From Alphaproteobacteria bacterium (GTDB lineage: Bacteria; Pseudomonadota; Alphaproteobacteria; JAVJVX01), in contig JAVJVX010000007.1 of NCBI GenBank assembly GCA_040220875.1, forward strand, positions 120,813 to 184,812: 64,000 nucleotides of DNA, in the 5' to 3' direction. The number at the start of each line of letters is the position of its first letter. Positions within the stretch are counted from its first letter, which is position 1. Shown here in pieces: positions 10,798 through 20,934 of the stretch. A program made the translations under genes and the position numbers. Under the pieces are notes generated by a model. The model saw only the letters and a list, made by a program, of their open reading frames with translations, made no database searches and was not told the origin of the DNA.

Positions 10798-11355
10798 ATG
10801 GCCGATCTCGATCTCAAGACACTCGGTCGCCGGATGGATGGCGCCGTCGAGGCCTTTCATCGGGAGCTGGCGGGGCTGAGAACGGGGCGGGCTTCCGCGT
10901 CGCTTCTTGAGCCGCTCATGGTGGATGCCTATGGCTCGCAGATGCCGATGAACCAGGTGGGCTCCATTGGCGTGCCGGAGCCGCGCATGCTCTCGGTCCA
11001 GGTCTGGGACAAGGGGCTGGTGAGCGCGGTCGAAAAGGCGATCCGTGAGTCGAATCTCGGCCTCAATCCCATGGTGGAAGGGCAGATGGTGCGGGTGCCC
11101 GTGCCGGATCTGACCGAGGAGCGCCGGCGCGAACTGGCCAGGGTCGCCTCCAAATACGCCGAGCAGGCCCGGATCGCGGCTCGCAACGTGCGCCGGGACG
11201 CGATGGACCAGCTCAAGAAAATGGAAAAGGACAGCGAAATCTCGAAGGACGAGCACCGTGACCTTGGTGACGAGGTCCAGAAGTTGACTGATAAGGCGGT
11301 CGGCGAGATCGACAAGCTTCTGGCCGACAAGGAACGGGAAATCATGACGGTCTGA
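10798..11355 (+). CDS. frr: ribosome recycling factor
   Basis: Splits post-termination ribosomes together with EF-G. The 185-residue length is standard. Characteristic segments are [13 protein letters not shown] and the helical C terminus with [20 protein letters not shown]. It starts 5 bases after pyrH, and its stop overlaps the first base of uppS, indicating translational coupling. Confidence 0.97.
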   Translation: MADLDLKTLGRRMDGAVEAFHRELAGLRTGRASASLLEPLMVDAYGSQMPMNQVGSIGVPEPRMLSVQVWDKGLVSAVEKAIRESNLGLNPMVEGQMVRVPVPDLTEERRRELARVASKYAEQARIAARNVRRDAMDQLKKMEKDSEISKDEHRDLGDEVQKLTDKAVGEIDKLLADKEREIMTV

Positions 11356-12083
11356 TGATGCAGGCGATCGATCCCAAAAAGGGCGAGCGTGGAACGCCCG
11401 GCCATGTCGCCATCATCATGGATGGCAATGGACGCTGGGCGCGCGCGCGCGGACTTCCGCGAACGGAAGGCCATCGGAAGGGCGCGGAGTCGGTCCGGCG
11501 CGCAGTGACGGCAGCTCGCGAGCTCGGGATCGGCTATCTCACGCTGTTTGGCTTTTCCTCGGAGAACTGGAAGCGGCCGTCCTGGGAAGTTGTCGATCTG
11601 ATGCAGCTTCTTCGTCATTATCTGCGCTCGGAAATCGCCGAGCTGCACCGCCATGATGTTCGCTTCCGTGTGATTGGCGAGCGCGACCGGCTGGAGCCCG
11701 AGATCGTCCAACTGATCGAGCGCGGCGAGGAAACCACCCGCAACAATTCGGCGCTCACGCTGACTATCGCGCTGAGTTACGGGGCCCGTCGGGAAATCGT
11801 GCTTGCGGCCCGGTTTCTGGCCGAAGAGGTGGCCGCAGGGCGCCTTAATCCCGCCAAGATCGATGAGGATTCTCTGGCGCGACACCTGTTTACGGCCGAC
11901 ATGCCCGATCCTGATCTCATTATCCGCACCAGCGGTGAGAAACGGATCAGCAATTTCCTTCTCTGGCAGGCGGCGTATGCCGAGTTCGTATTTCTCGAGA
12001 AGCTGTGGCCGGATTTCGGAAAAGAGGATTTGACCCGCGCGATCGAGGAATTCCACAGCCGGGAGCGGCGTTATGGGGCCTGA
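11355..12083 (+). CDS. uppS: undecaprenyl diphosphate synthase
   Basis: Cis-prenyltransferase that makes the C55 lipid carrier for peptidoglycan and LPS. The 242-residue product carries HVAIIMDGNGRWARARGLPR with the catalytic aspartate, FGFSSENWKRP, and the closing PDLIIRTSGEKRISNFL. Two ATG codons in a row (11355 and 11358) could start it; the first overlaps the frr stop. Its 3-prime end overlaps cdsA by 11 bases. Confidence 0.96.
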   Translation: MMQAIDPKKGERGTPGHVAIIMDGNGRWARARGLPRTEGHRKGAESVRRAVTAARELGIGYLTLFGFSSENWKRPSWEVVDLMQLLRHYLRSEIAELHRHDVRFRVIGERDRLEPEIVQLIERGEETTRNNSALTLTIALSYGARREIVLAARFLAEEVAAGRLNPAKIDEDSLARHLFTADMPDPDLIIRTSGEKRISNFLLWQAAYAEFVFLEKLWPDFGKEDLTRAIEEFHSRERRYGA

Positions 12084-12900
12084 GCAGCAGACCGCGCAGC
12101 CGGACCGTCTGGGATTGCGGCTGATTTCGGCCGCCGTTCTCGCGCCGGTCGTGGTTGCAGCCGCGATCATGGGCGGCATCGTTTTTGAATTGCTGGTGAT
12201 TGGCGCCGGTGTGATCCTGGCCTGGGAATGGTCGGGACTCTCGGCCGCTTCGGGCGGACGGGGAGCTTTTTTGCCGCTCGCGGGCGTGGCTGTCGTCGTG
12301 GGCGCGCTGGCGGCGCGCGGCCATGCCGGGCTGGCGCTCCTCGCGCTTGGCGTAACGTCGGCCGCGCTCTGGGCATTTTTGCGCCTGATGCGCGATTCCC
12401 GGCCGATGTGGATCGGCCTCGGGGCCTGGGTCATCGGTCTGCCGATCCTGTGCCTGATCTGGATTCGTGACGCCTCCGCCGGGCTGGGCGCCGTGCTGGT
12501 CCTGTTCTTCGTGGTCTGGGCCACGGATATTGCGGCCTACGCTGTCGGGCGCCTCGTGGGCGGACCGAAGCTCGCCCCGGACGTTAGCCCCAAGAAAACA
12601 TGGTCGGGCGCGATTGGCGGTTTCCTCGCCGCTCTTGTCGTCGGCTATGGCGTATCACTTGGGACTGGCGGGACGGGAGGCTGGCCGGTCCTGGTGCTGT
12701 CGGCCATTCTCGGTCTTCTCGCGATCGGGGGTGACCTGCTGGAATCCGGCCTCAAGCGCCATTTTCACCTCAAGGATACGGGCACGCTCATTCCGGGCCA
12801 TGGCGGGCTGATGGATCGTATCGATTCCCTGCTGGCCGCAACGCTGGTGCTGGCCGGCTTCCATCTTCTCACGCCCGGAGGCATCGGCGCATGGCTGTAA
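12073..12900 (+). CDS. cdsA: phosphatidate cytidylyltransferase
   Basis: Integral membrane enzyme that makes CDP-diacylglycerol from phosphatidate and CTP. The 275-residue protein has several hydrophobic helices and the family signature near its end, KDTGTLIPGHGGLMDRIDS, with SPKKTWSGAIGG ahead of it. It overlaps uppS upstream and dxr downstream by about 10 bases each, so the three are translated as a coupled block. Confidence 0.95.
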   Translation: MGPEQQTAQPDRLGLRLISAAVLAPVVVAAAIMGGIVFELLVIGAGVILAWEWSGLSAASGGRGAFLPLAGVAVVVGALAARGHAGLALLALGVTSAALWAFLRLMRDSRPMWIGLGAWVIGLPILCLIWIRDASAGLGAVLVLFFVVWATDIAAYAVGRLVGGPKLAPDVSPKKTWSGAIGGFLAALVVGYGVSLGTGGTGGWPVLVLSAILGLLAIGGDLLESGLKRHFHLKDTGTLIPGHGGLMDRIDSLLAATLVLAGFHLLTPGGIGAWL

Positions 12901-14087
12901 CCATTTCGCAGCGAGAGCCCGGGCGGCGGCGTATTTCCATCCTCGGGTCCACCGGCTCGGTCGGATGCTCCACGATCGATCTGATCCGGCGCGGCAACGG
13001 GGCCTATGAGATCGAGGCGCTGACGGCCCACAGCAACGTGGCCAAGCTGGTGGAACAGGCGACAGAATTTCGCCCGGCCCTGGCAGTCATCGGCGACGAA
13101 ACCCTTTACGAGCCGCTTAAGGCCGGGCTGGCCGGCACCGGGATCGAGGTCGCCGCAGGCCCCGTGGCGATCGTCGAGGCGGCGTCGCGCCCGGCCGACT
13201 GGATCATGGCCGCGATCGTGGGAGCGGCGGGACTTGAACCGACTCTGGCCGCGGTTCGCCAGGGCGCGATCGTCGGGCTGGCGAACAAGGAAAGCCTGGT
13301 TTGCGCCGGCGATCTGGTGACGGCGGAAATCGCGAAGAGCGGCGCGACGCTGCTGCCCGTGGATTCCGAGCACTCGGCAATTTTTCAGGTTTTCGATTTT
13401 GACCGCCTGGATGGAATTGAAAAGATCATCCTGACTGCCTCGGGCGGCCCGTTTCGTACCATGGACCTGAAGGATATGGAGGCGGTCACCCCCGAACAGG
13501 CGGTCGCGCATCCAAACTGGAGCATGGGGGCGAAGATCTCTGTCGATTCGGCGACCATGATGAACAAGGGACTGGAAGTGATCGAGGCCCATCATCTCTT
13601 TCCCGTCGACATGGACCGCATTGAAATCATCGTACATCCCCAATCCATCGTTCACTCCATGGTCAGCTATGTCGATGGCTCGGTGCTTGCTCATCTGGGC
13701 TCGCCCGATATGCGTACGCCCATCGCCTATGCCCTGTCCTGGCCGGCCCGCATGGCCGCCCCGGTCAAGCCGCTTGATCTCGCCGAAATCGGCGAACTGA
13801 CCTTTCAGAAACCGGAACCGGCACGGTTCCCGGCCCTTCGGCTGGCGCGCGAGGCGCTCGCCATGGGCGGCAGCGCGCCCACCGTCCTGAATGCGGCCAA
13901 CGAGGTGGCGGTCGCGGGCTTTCTCGCCGGCGCGAGCGGGTTCCTCGATATCTGCCGTATTGTGGAGCGTACAATGGAAATTATGGGTGGCGCGCCGTTG
14001 CGCAGCCTCGACGATGTCCGCGCGGTGGATCAGGAGGCGCGCCGCCTGGCACACGAACTCATGAACGCTCGCCGGCAACGGGGTTAG
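12891..14087 (+). CDS. dxr: 1-deoxy-D-xylulose 5-phosphate reductoisomerase
   Basis: Second step of the MEP isoprenoid pathway. The 398-residue product has the NADPH-binding start ISILGSTGSVG, the metal-binding segment PVDSEHSAIFQ and the catalytic-loop region ISVDSATMMNKGLEVIEAHHLF. The length is standard. It lies between cdsA and rseP, a widely conserved order. Confidence 0.96.
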   Translation: MAVTISQREPGRRRISILGSTGSVGCSTIDLIRRGNGAYEIEALTAHSNVAKLVEQATEFRPALAVIGDETLYEPLKAGLAGTGIEVAAGPVAIVEAASRPADWIMAAIVGAAGLEPTLAAVRQGAIVGLANKESLVCAGDLVTAEIAKSGATLLPVDSEHSAIFQVFDFDRLDGIEKIILTASGGPFRTMDLKDMEAVTPEQAVAHPNWSMGAKISVDSATMMNKGLEVIEAHHLFPVDMDRIEIIVHPQSIVHSMVSYVDGSVLAHLGSPDMRTPIAYALSWPARMAAPVKPLDLAEIGELTFQKPEPARFPALRLAREALAMGGSAPTVLNAANEVAVAGFLAGASGFLDICRIVERTMEIMGGAPLRSLDDVRAVDQEARRLAHELMNARRQRG

Positions 14088-14092
14088 AAAAA

Positions 14093-15289
14093 ATGGATTT
14101 TCTTACCGGTTATCTGATCCCGTTTCTGGTCGTGCTGACGATCCTCGTGTTCGTCCACGAACTCGGCCACTACTGGGTTGCCCGGCGCAACGGCGTCAGG
14201 GTCGAGGTCTTCTCCATCGGCTTCGGACCCGAGATCTTCGGCTGGACCGACCGGGCGGAGACCCGATGGAAAATCAGCTGGATACCGCTTGGCGGATATG
14301 TCCGCTTTCACGGGGACGAGGACGCGATAAGCCGGCCGGCAAGGGCAGGCGGGGACGGCACGCCAGACACGGATCCGGACGACGGGCCGGCCAATGACGG
14401 CGGCACCGCGGCGCCGGCCGCGACCGGCAACGCGATTGATCATAGTGTGGCGTTTCACGACAAGCGTCTTGGCCAGCGCGCGGCGATCGTCGCAGCCGGG
14501 CCCCTCGCCAACTTCTTTTTCGCCATCTTCCTTCTGGCGGCGCTGTTTGTCGTCGCGGGCCAACCCTATACGGCGCCCGAAATCGGCGACGTGCGCCCGG
14601 ACAGCGCGGCCGCTGCTGCCGGGCTTCAGCCGGGAGACCGCTTCCTCGAGATCGACGGCAGTAAAATCGAGCGGTTTGAGGAAATTCAGCAGATTGTACG
14701 CCTTCATCCCGAGGAGGCACTCGTGGCCGTGCTGTCGCGCGACGGAGAGCGTATCGAGGCCACGCTCAGGCCACGCATGACTGAAGTTACCGACAGGTTC
14801 GGCACGGTGCACCGGATCGGGCTTTTGGGGGTGACGTCGAATGGCACGACGGAGCTCGTTCACCGCAATCCGCTGGAGGCCACATGGCTGGCCGCCAAGG
14901 AAACCGTTTCGCTGACCTCGATGACGTTGACGGCTGTGGGCCAGATCATCGCCGGCAGCCGGACGGCGGAAGAGCTCGGCGGTCCGATCCGGATCGCCCA
15001 GATGTCGGGGCAGATGGCCCAGACCGGCTGGATCAGCGTCATCTATTTCATGGCGCTGCTGTCGATCAATCTGGGGTTGATCAATCTGTTCCCGGTCCCG
15101 ATGCTCGACGGGGGGCACCTTCTATTTTACGGGATCGAGGCCCTGCGGGGCCGGCCCCTGGGACAGCGCGCACAGGAATACGGGTTTCGCATCGGGTTCG
15201 CGCTGGTGCTCAGCCTGATGCTGTTCGCCACCTGGAATGACCTGGTCCAATTGCGGGTGGTGGAATTCGTGAAGGCCTTGATGACGTGA
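14093..15289 (+). CDS. rseP: site-2 intramembrane zinc protease RseP
   Basis: Membrane metalloprotease that cleaves transmembrane segments such as anti-sigma factors. The 398-residue protein has the zinc motif HELGH in its first transmembrane helix (residues 22-26), a periplasmic PDZ domain around 170-250 (VRPDSAAAAAGLQPGDRFLEI), and the second active-site segment NLFPVPMLDGGHL near the C terminus. A low-complexity Gly/Asp/Ala stretch lies at about 85-110. Its stop overlaps the bamA start, coupling the two. Confidence 0.95.
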   Translation: MDFLTGYLIPFLVVLTILVFVHELGHYWVARRNGVRVEVFSIGFGPEIFGWTDRAETRWKISWIPLGGYVRFHGDEDAISRPARAGGDGTPDTDPDDGPANDGGTAAPAATGNAIDHSVAFHDKRLGQRAAIVAAGPLANFFFAIFLLAALFVVAGQPYTAPEIGDVRPDSAAAAAGLQPGDRFLEIDGSKIERFEEIQQIVRLHPEEALVAVLSRDGERIEATLRPRMTEVTDRFGTVHRIGLLGVTSNGTTELVHRNPLEATWLAAKETVSLTSMTLTAVGQIIAGSRTAEELGGPIRIAQMSGQMAQTGWISVIYFMALLSINLGLINLFPVPMLDGGHLLFYGIEALRGRPLGQRAQEYGFRIGFALVLSLMLFATWNDLVQLRVVEFVKALMT

Positions 15290-17991
15290 TGATTTGGGCG
15301 TGGGGGGCAGTCGTTCGCGCGTTACGCAAGGCGGTCGGGCATGCCATGCCGGTGGTGCTCGCCCTGGTCCTGGCCGCGCTCCCCGTCGGTCGCGCCGGGG
15401 CCCAGCAGACCGCCCCGGCGACGGGTGGGGTGCTCTTGCCCTCGTCCGGATACGGCCCGGTCACGGAAGTAACCACGTCTCCGCAGCCGACGGCCGCCAG
15501 TACGGCGCCAGGTTCCGCCCCGGCGACGCCCGGCGGGGCCTACACCAGCCCCCGACCGCGCGCCGCCGGCACGCCGGGGGCAACATACGAGACCTATTCC
15601 ACTCAGCGCTATTCGCCTGCAACCACCCGGCCGGCGCGGATTATTCTGCCATCGGGCGCGATCCTCGAGCCCCTGCCGACGGCCACGGAGACGACGACGC
15701 CCGGCGCCGGCGCGCCCGCGCCGAGCGCGCCCCCGGAAGGGGACGGCGCGACCGCGACAGGTCCGGGAGAAGGATCGTCGGCGGAGGGCATCGAAGGCGG
15801 CGTCGTCGAGCGTGTCCGTGTCAGTGGCAACCAGCGTATCGAGCGCGCGACGGTCGAGAGTTATTTGCTGCTGAGGGAAGGGGACCGTTTCGACCCGTTG
15901 CGGATGGATCGTTCACTCAAGGAACTCTTCGCGACGGGGCTCTTTTCTGACGTGGAGGTGCGCCGCGAAGGAAACGAGCTTGTGGTGGAGGTGGAGGAAA
16001 ATCCGGTCATCAACCGCCTCGTGTTTGAAGGCAACAGCAAGATCGAGGATGACAAGCTTCAGGAGGAAATCGACCTGAGGCCTCGTGTCGTCTACACGCG
16101 AACCAAGGTCCAGAATGCGGTGCGACGGATCTCGACACTCTACCAGCGAAGCGGGCGGTTTGCCGCGCGGGTCGAGCCAAAGATCATTCGGCTGGATCAG
16201 AATCGGGTCGATCTGGTCTTCGAGATAGACGAAGGCGAAGTTACGGGTATCAAGAAAATAAATTTCATCGGGAACACGGAATTCAGCGACTTTCGACTGA
16301 AAGGCGTGATTGCCACCAAGGAAACGGCCTGGTGGCGGATCTTGTCGAGCAATGACACCTACGACCCTGACCGGCTGGCCTTCGATCGGGATGCGTTACG
16401 CCGGTTTTACCTGAATAACGGATACGCCGATTTCAGCGTTATTTCGGCGGTGGCCGAATTGGCGCCGGACAAGTCGGGATTCTTCGTCACCTTCACGGTG
16501 GAAGAAGGCAAGCAGTATACGATCGGCCGGGTAGAGGTGAATTCGCAGATCGAGGAGATCGACCGCGATCTGATCCAGAATGAAATTCTGGTCCAACCGG
16601 GGGAAATCTACGATGGCGAGGAGGTCGAGAAATCCGTAGACGAAATCACGGATCGGGTGGGCGAGCTTGGCTATGCCTTTGTCGATATCCGGCCCCGAAC
16701 CCTGCGGGACAGGGAAAACCGCGAAGTTCACGTGGTTTTCCAGATCGCTGAGGCGCCCCGCGTATTTATCGAGCGCATCAACATCGTTGGAAACACGCGG
16801 ACGCTCGACCGGGTCATCCGTCGCGAGTTCCGCCTTGTCGAGGGCGATGCATTCAACACCGCGAAACTGCAGCGGACGGAAACCCGGATCGATAATCTCG
16901 GATTTTTCGAGGAAGTCGAGTTGCGGAACAGGCCCGGATCGAGGCCCGACCTGACGGTGATTGAGGTCGAGGTCAAGGAACAGCCCACGGGAGAGTTCTC
17001 CCTTGGCGCCGGATTCTCATCGGGCTCCGGCGCCCTGGGCCAGATCGGCATTCGGGAGCGGAATTTCCTCGGTCGCGGCCAGGATGTGCGTGCGAACTTC
17101 ACGATCTCCCAGCGAAATTCTGCGATCGATGTCGGCTTTACCGAACCCTATTTTCTGGACCGAGACGTGTCGGCCGGGTTTGATCTCTTTCTGACCCAGC
17201 AGGATTTCGACGACGAGAGTTCCTTCGAACAGAATTCGGTCGGGCTGACCCTGCGCCTTGCCTATAACCTGTCCGAGCGCATTCGCCATGGCCTCAATTA
17301 CACGCTGCGCCGGGACGACATCGAGGGGACCGAGATCTTTCTCTCCCCGATCATTCGCAGGCAGGAAGGCGAACGGTCGACGTCCTCGATTTCGCACTTC
17401 ATTTCCTACGATACCCGGGACAGTCGGCAGAATACGACGCGCGGCTGGTTTGCAACCTTGTCGAACACGCTGGCCGGTCTTGGCGGCGGTGAACGTTTTA
17501 TCCGGTCCGAAATTCGGGGCGGATACTACTATCCGTTTGATCAGGACTGGATTGGCCTCATTCGGGCCAGTGCCGGAAACGTTTTCGGCTTTGGCGGGCG
17601 TACGGTCAGGATTACCAACCGTTTCTTTGTGGGTGGTGATAATCTTCGTGGGTTCGAGCCTGCGGGTATCGGTCCGCGAGACCTGTTGTTCGATGACGCG
17701 CTTGGGGGAAATCAGTCCTTTACCGGGACACTTCAACTCGAATTTCCTACACCGGTCCCGGATGAACTGGGAGTCAAGGGGAGGATTTTTTCCGATTTCG
17801 GCCTGCTGACCGAAATCGACGAAATCGACCCGAATATTGTCGATGCCGGCTCGCTTCGGGCGAGTGCCGGGATTGGCGTGAGTTGGGATTCGCCCTTCGG
17901 GCCTATTAGTGTTGACCTGGGCAGGGCAATCCTTAAGGAAGACCACGACGAACTAGAAACTTTCCGTGTCAGTTTTGGAACGAGGTTTTGA
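15289..17991 (+). CDS. bamA: outer membrane protein assembly factor BamA
   Basis: Central component of the BAM complex that inserts beta-barrel proteins into the outer membrane. The protein, about 900 residues, has a signal peptide (to about residue 40), an unusual 130-residue Ala/Pro/Thr/Gly-rich linker, POTRA domains from about residue 173 (VERVRVSGNQRIERATVES), and a C-terminal barrel with the conserved DNLRGFEPAGIGPRD loop and a terminal phenylalanine. The ATG at 15289 overlaps the rseP stop; a GTG one codon earlier is possible. At 900 residues it is longer than the roughly 770-810 usual for the family, explained by the linker. Confidence 0.95.
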   Translation: MIWAWGAVVRALRKAVGHAMPVVLALVLAALPVGRAGAQQTAPATGGVLLPSSGYGPVTEVTTSPQPTAASTAPGSAPATPGGAYTSPRPRAAGTPGATYETYSTQRYSPATTRPARIILPSGAILEPLPTATETTTPGAGAPAPSAPPEGDGATATGPGEGSSAEGIEGGVVERVRVSGNQRIERATVESYLLLREGDRFDPLRMDRSLKELFATGLFSDVEVRREGNELVVEVEENPVINRLVFEGNSKIEDDKLQEEIDLRPRVVYTRTKVQNAVRRISTLYQRSGRFAARVEPKIIRLDQNRVDLVFEIDEGEVTGIKKINFIGNTEFSDFRLKGVIATKETAWWRILSSNDTYDPDRLAFDRDALRRFYLNNGYADFSVISAVAELAPDKSGFFVTFTVEEGKQYTIGRVEVNSQIEEIDRDLIQNEILVQPGEIYDGEEVEKSVDEITDRVGELGYAFVDIRPRTLRDRENREVHVVFQIAEAPRVFIERINIVGNTRTLDRVIRREFRLVEGDAFNTAKLQRTETRIDNLGFFEEVELRNRPGSRPDLTVIEVEVKEQPTGEFSLGAGFSSGSGALGQIGIRERNFLGRGQDVRANFTISQRNSAIDVGFTEPYFLDRDVSAGFDLFLTQQDFDDESSFEQNSVGLTLRLAYNLSERIRHGLNYTLRRDDIEGTEIFLSPIIRRQEGERSTSSISHFISYDTRDSRQNTTRGWFATLSNTLAGLGGGERFIRSEIRGGYYYPFDQDWIGLIRASAGNVFGFGGRTVRITNRFFVGGDNLRGFEPAGIGPRDLLFDDALGGNQSFTGTLQLEFPTPVPDELGVKGRIFSDFGLLTEIDEIDPNIVDAGSLRASAGIGVSWDSPFGPISVDLGRAILKEDHDELETFRVSFGTRF

Positions 17992-17993
17992 CG

Positions 17994-18557
17994 ATGAAGC
18001 GATGCATGACGAAATTATGGCTGATTGCCGCAATGCTGTTTTTTGCCGCCGCGCCCGCAACACAGGCGGATGCGGCCGATTTCGATCCGCCGGTAGTCGC
18101 GGTACTCGACGTTCAGCGGATTATCGCTGAATCTGTCGCGGCGGCCGACCTGCGAACGCAGGTCGAGAAATACAACACCTCCCTGCAGGAGGAATTCAAG
18201 GGCAAGGAGAACGAGCTGCGCTCCGAGGATGAGGAGCTCAAGCGTCAGGCGACGGTTCTTGCCGAAGACAAGCTCAAGGAAAAATCACAGGCGCTGAAGC
18301 AAAAGGCCTCCCAGGTGATGAAGGAGGCTGACGCCGCCCGCCGCACGCTGGAGGCGGCTTATAACCGTGGTCTCAAGGAAATCGAAGTGGCCTTGAACCA
18401 GGTGGTTCAGAAAATCGCCGATGAGGGAGACATCGACCTCGTGCTGGTCAAGGGGCAGGTCTTCTATGTCGGGGCCGATCTCGACATTACTCAACGGTCC
18501 CTGATCGCGCTGAACAAGAAAATCAGCACCGTCAAACTGCAGGTCGAGAAAAGCTAG
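17994..18557 (+). CDS. skp: periplasmic chaperone Skp/OmpH
   Basis: Periplasmic holdase for unfolded outer-membrane proteins. The 187-residue product has a signal peptide ending near [10 protein letters not shown], a beta-strand start ([14 protein letters not shown]), and a long Glu/Lys/Gln-rich coiled-coil hairpin that forms the tentacles in the family. The ATG at 17994 has AGG upstream. It is the expected neighbour of bamA and lpxD. Confidence 0.92.
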   Translation: MKRCMTKLWLIAAMLFFAAAPATQADAADFDPPVVAVLDVQRIIAESVAAADLRTQVEKYNTSLQEEFKGKENELRSEDEELKRQATVLAEDKLKEKSQALKQKASQVMKEADAARRTLEAAYNRGLKEIEVALNQVVQKIADEGDIDLVLVKGQVFYVGADLDITQRSLIALNKKISTVKLQVEKS

Positions 18558-18559
18558 CG

Positions 18560-19588
18560 ATGCCTGATCCCCGGTTCTTTTCGTCGAAAGGGCCACTTAC
18601 ATTGGCCGCGCTCGCCGAACTTGCCGGGGCGCGACTGGAGCGAGGTGCGCCCGACACCCTTATCGAAAGCGTCGCGCCGCTCGATAAGGCGGGACCGGGG
18701 GACCTCAGCTTTCTCGATAACCGCAAATATGCGGATGCGTTTTCCCGAAGTGAAGCCGGTGCCTGTTGCGTGCACCCTGAGATGGTGGCGCGGGCACCTG
18801 CATCGATGGCGCTTCTGATCAGCGAAACTCCCTATCGAAGTTTCGCGCTTGCGGCACAAGCCTTCTTTCCGCAAGCGGCATCCACGGGTGAGCGCCATGT
18901 CTCGGCAATCATCGATCCCTCGGCCGCGATCGGGGACGAGGTCGAGATCGGGCCGGGCGCCGTCATCGGCGCGAACGTGACGATCGGGGACTCGTCGAAG
19001 ATCGAGGCGAACGCGGTCATCGGGCCCGGCGTTATCATCGGTGCCGGCTGCTGGATCGGCGCCGGTGCCGTTCTCAGCCATTGTCACCTTGGCAGGCGGG
19101 TCCGGATATTCCCGGGCGGGCGGATCGGGCAGGACGGGTTCGGATACGCGCTCGAGAAATCGGGGCCCGTCAAGGTTCCCCAGCTCGGACGCGTGATCAT
19201 CGGGGACGGCACCGAGATCGGCGCCAATACCACGGTCGACCGCGGCACCGGCCCCGACACGGTGATCGGGGAAGGCTGCATTATTGATAATCTGGTTCAA
19301 ATCGGGCACAACGTGGTGCTTGGCCGTGGTTGCGTCATCGCTGCGCAGACCGGGATTTCCGGCAGCACGAAAGTCGGCGACTACGCCATGATGGGGGGAC
19401 AGGCGGGGCTGACCGGCCATCTGACGATCGGCACGGGGGCCCAGATCGCCGGGAAGGCGGGAGTGATGCGGGACATCCCCGATGGCGGGGCGGTGGGCGG
19501 CTCGCCGGCCGTACCGCTGAAGGACTGGCACCGCCAGACCGTGGCCCTGGCCCGGATTGCACGCTCCAAAACGCGGGCGGAAAAATAA
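18560..19588 (+). CDS. lpxD: UDP-3-O-acyl-glucosamine N-acyltransferase
   Basis: Third step of lipid A synthesis, adding the N-linked 3-hydroxyacyl chain. The 342-residue product has the N-terminal uridine-binding domain and a left-handed beta helix built from hexapeptide repeats (about residues 110-290), with the catalytic-histidine region [14 protein letters not shown]. The length is standard. It starts 2 bases after skp and is immediately followed by fabZ. Confidence 0.95.
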   Translation: MPDPRFFSSKGPLTLAALAELAGARLERGAPDTLIESVAPLDKAGPGDLSFLDNRKYADAFSRSEAGACCVHPEMVARAPASMALLISETPYRSFALAAQAFFPQAASTGERHVSAIIDPSAAIGDEVEIGPGAVIGANVTIGDSSKIEANAVIGPGVIIGAGCWIGAGAVLSHCHLGRRVRIFPGGRIGQDGFGYALEKSGPVKVPQLGRVIIGDGTEIGANTTVDRGTGPDTVIGEGCIIDNLVQIGHNVVLGRGCVIAAQTGISGSTKVGDYAMMGGQAGLTGHLTIGTGAQIAGKAGVMRDIPDGGAVGGSPAVPLKDWHRQTVALARIARSKTRAEK

Positions 19589-20056
19589 ATGGACAGCGCG
19601 GCAGGGCAAGAGCCCGAAACAGAAATGGATGTGAATCGGCTGCAGGAGGTCATCCCGCACCGCTATCCCTTCCTTCTCGTGGACAAGGTCGTCGATATGG
19701 TGGCGGGCGAGACGGCGACGGGTATAAAAAACGTCACCGTCAACGAGTGGTATTTCCAGGGACACTTTCCGGGCCATCCCGTAATGCCTGGCGTGCTGAT
19801 CGTCGAGGCCATGGCCCAGACGGCCGGCGCGCTGGTGGTTCACTCGCTGGGCAAGGAAAGCGAGGGCAAGCTCGTCTATTTCATGTCGATCAACGAGGCC
19901 CGGTTCCGCCGGCCGGTTCATCCGGGCGATCAACTCAGGATTCCCGTCATCAAACAGCAGGCCCGAGGCAATGTCTGGCGGTTCGAAGGCAAGGCGATGG
20001 TCGAAGACAACCTGATGGCGGAAGCTGTTTTCACGGCCATGATCGTGAATGACTGA
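19589..20056 (+). CDS. fabZ: 3-hydroxyacyl-ACP dehydratase FabZ
   Basis: Dehydrates 3-hydroxyacyl-ACP in fatty acid elongation and competes with LpxA/LpxD for substrate, which explains its place in the lipid A cluster. The 155-residue product has the hot-dog active-site segment GHFPGHPVMPGVLIVEAMAQ with catalytic His and Glu. Translation may start at 19589, directly after the lpxD stop, or at 19625 (MDVNRLQEVIPHRYPF), which would match the usual family N terminus. Confidence 0.95.
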   Translation: MDSAAGQEPETEMDVNRLQEVIPHRYPFLLVDKVVDMVAGETATGIKNVTVNEWYFQGHFPGHPVMPGVLIVEAMAQTAGALVVHSLGKESEGKLVYFMSINEARFRRPVHPGDQLRIPVIKQQARGNVWRFEGKAMVEDNLMAEAVFTAMIVND

Positions 20057-20058
20057 GG

Positions 20059-20922
20059 GTGGCCGACTTGGATAGCCGGATACAGGAGACGCTTATTCAC
20101 CCGACGGCCGTGGTCGCCGCTGAAGCCCGGCTCGGCCACGGGGTCGAAATCGGGCCATTCTGCGTCATCGGTCCCGAGGTGACATTGGCCGACAACGTTC
20201 GTCTTAAAAGCCATGTGGTGGTCGACGGCATCACGACAATCGGCGAGGGGACCGAGGTCTTTCCCTTTGCCTCGCTTGGCACAATCCCGCAGGATCTCAA
20301 GTACAAAGGCGAGAAATCGCGCCTTGAAATCGGCCGCAACAATCGAATTCGCGAACATGTCACCATGAATCCCGGGACCGAGGGCGGTGGCATGATCACC
20401 CGCGTGGGCGATAACTGCCTGTTCATGATGGCCGCGCATGTCGCCCATGATTGCCAGATCGGCAACCACGTGATCCTGGCCAATAATGCCACGCTGGGGG
20501 GGCATGTGGTGGTCGGCGATTTTGCCATTCTCGGCGGGTTGACGGCCGTGCACCAGTTCGTGCGAATCGGGGCGCATGCCATGATCGGCGGCATGTCCGG
20601 CGTGGAAAACGACGTCATCCCCTATGGCTCCGTCATTGGCGAGCGCGGCTGGCTTCAGGGACTGAATATCGTCGGGCTGAAGCGCCGAGGCTTCAAGAAG
20701 AACGATCTGCACGCGCTGCGGCGCGCGTATCGCGCGCTCTTCGCCGGGACCGGCAGTCTCTCGGACCGGATCGACGAGGTCGCGCGGGATTTTGCCGGGT
20801 ATGCAGCGGTCGAGGAGGTGGTGGATTTTCTCCGTGGTGATACCTCGCGCGCCATCTGTCGGCCCCGCGAACGCCAGGAAACCACGGCCGAGCCGGGCGG
20901 CAGTTCCGCGGACAGCGGGTGA
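20059..20922 (+). CDS. lpxA: UDP-N-acetylglucosamine O-acyltransferase
   Basis: First step of lipid A synthesis. The 287-residue product starts at a GTG 2 bases after fabZ, shows left-handed beta-helix hexapeptide repeats (HGVEIGPFCVIGPEV and onwards), the catalytic-histidine segment AAHVAHDCQIGNHV, and the C-terminal helical domain beginning at VGLKRRGFKK. The C-terminal tail is slightly extended and hydrophilic. Confidence 0.96.
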   Translation: MADLDSRIQETLIHPTAVVAAEARLGHGVEIGPFCVIGPEVTLADNVRLKSHVVVDGITTIGEGTEVFPFASLGTIPQDLKYKGEKSRLEIGRNNRIREHVTMNPGTEGGGMITRVGDNCLFMMAAHVAHDCQIGNHVILANNATLGGHVVVGDFAILGGLTAVHQFVRIGAHAMIGGMSGVENDVIPYGSVIGERGWLQGLNIVGLKRRGFKKNDLHALRRAYRALFAGTGSLSDRIDEVARDFAGYAAVEEVVDFLRGDTSRAICRPRERQETTAEPGGSSADSG

Positions 20923-20934
20923 AGGGCATCGGGG

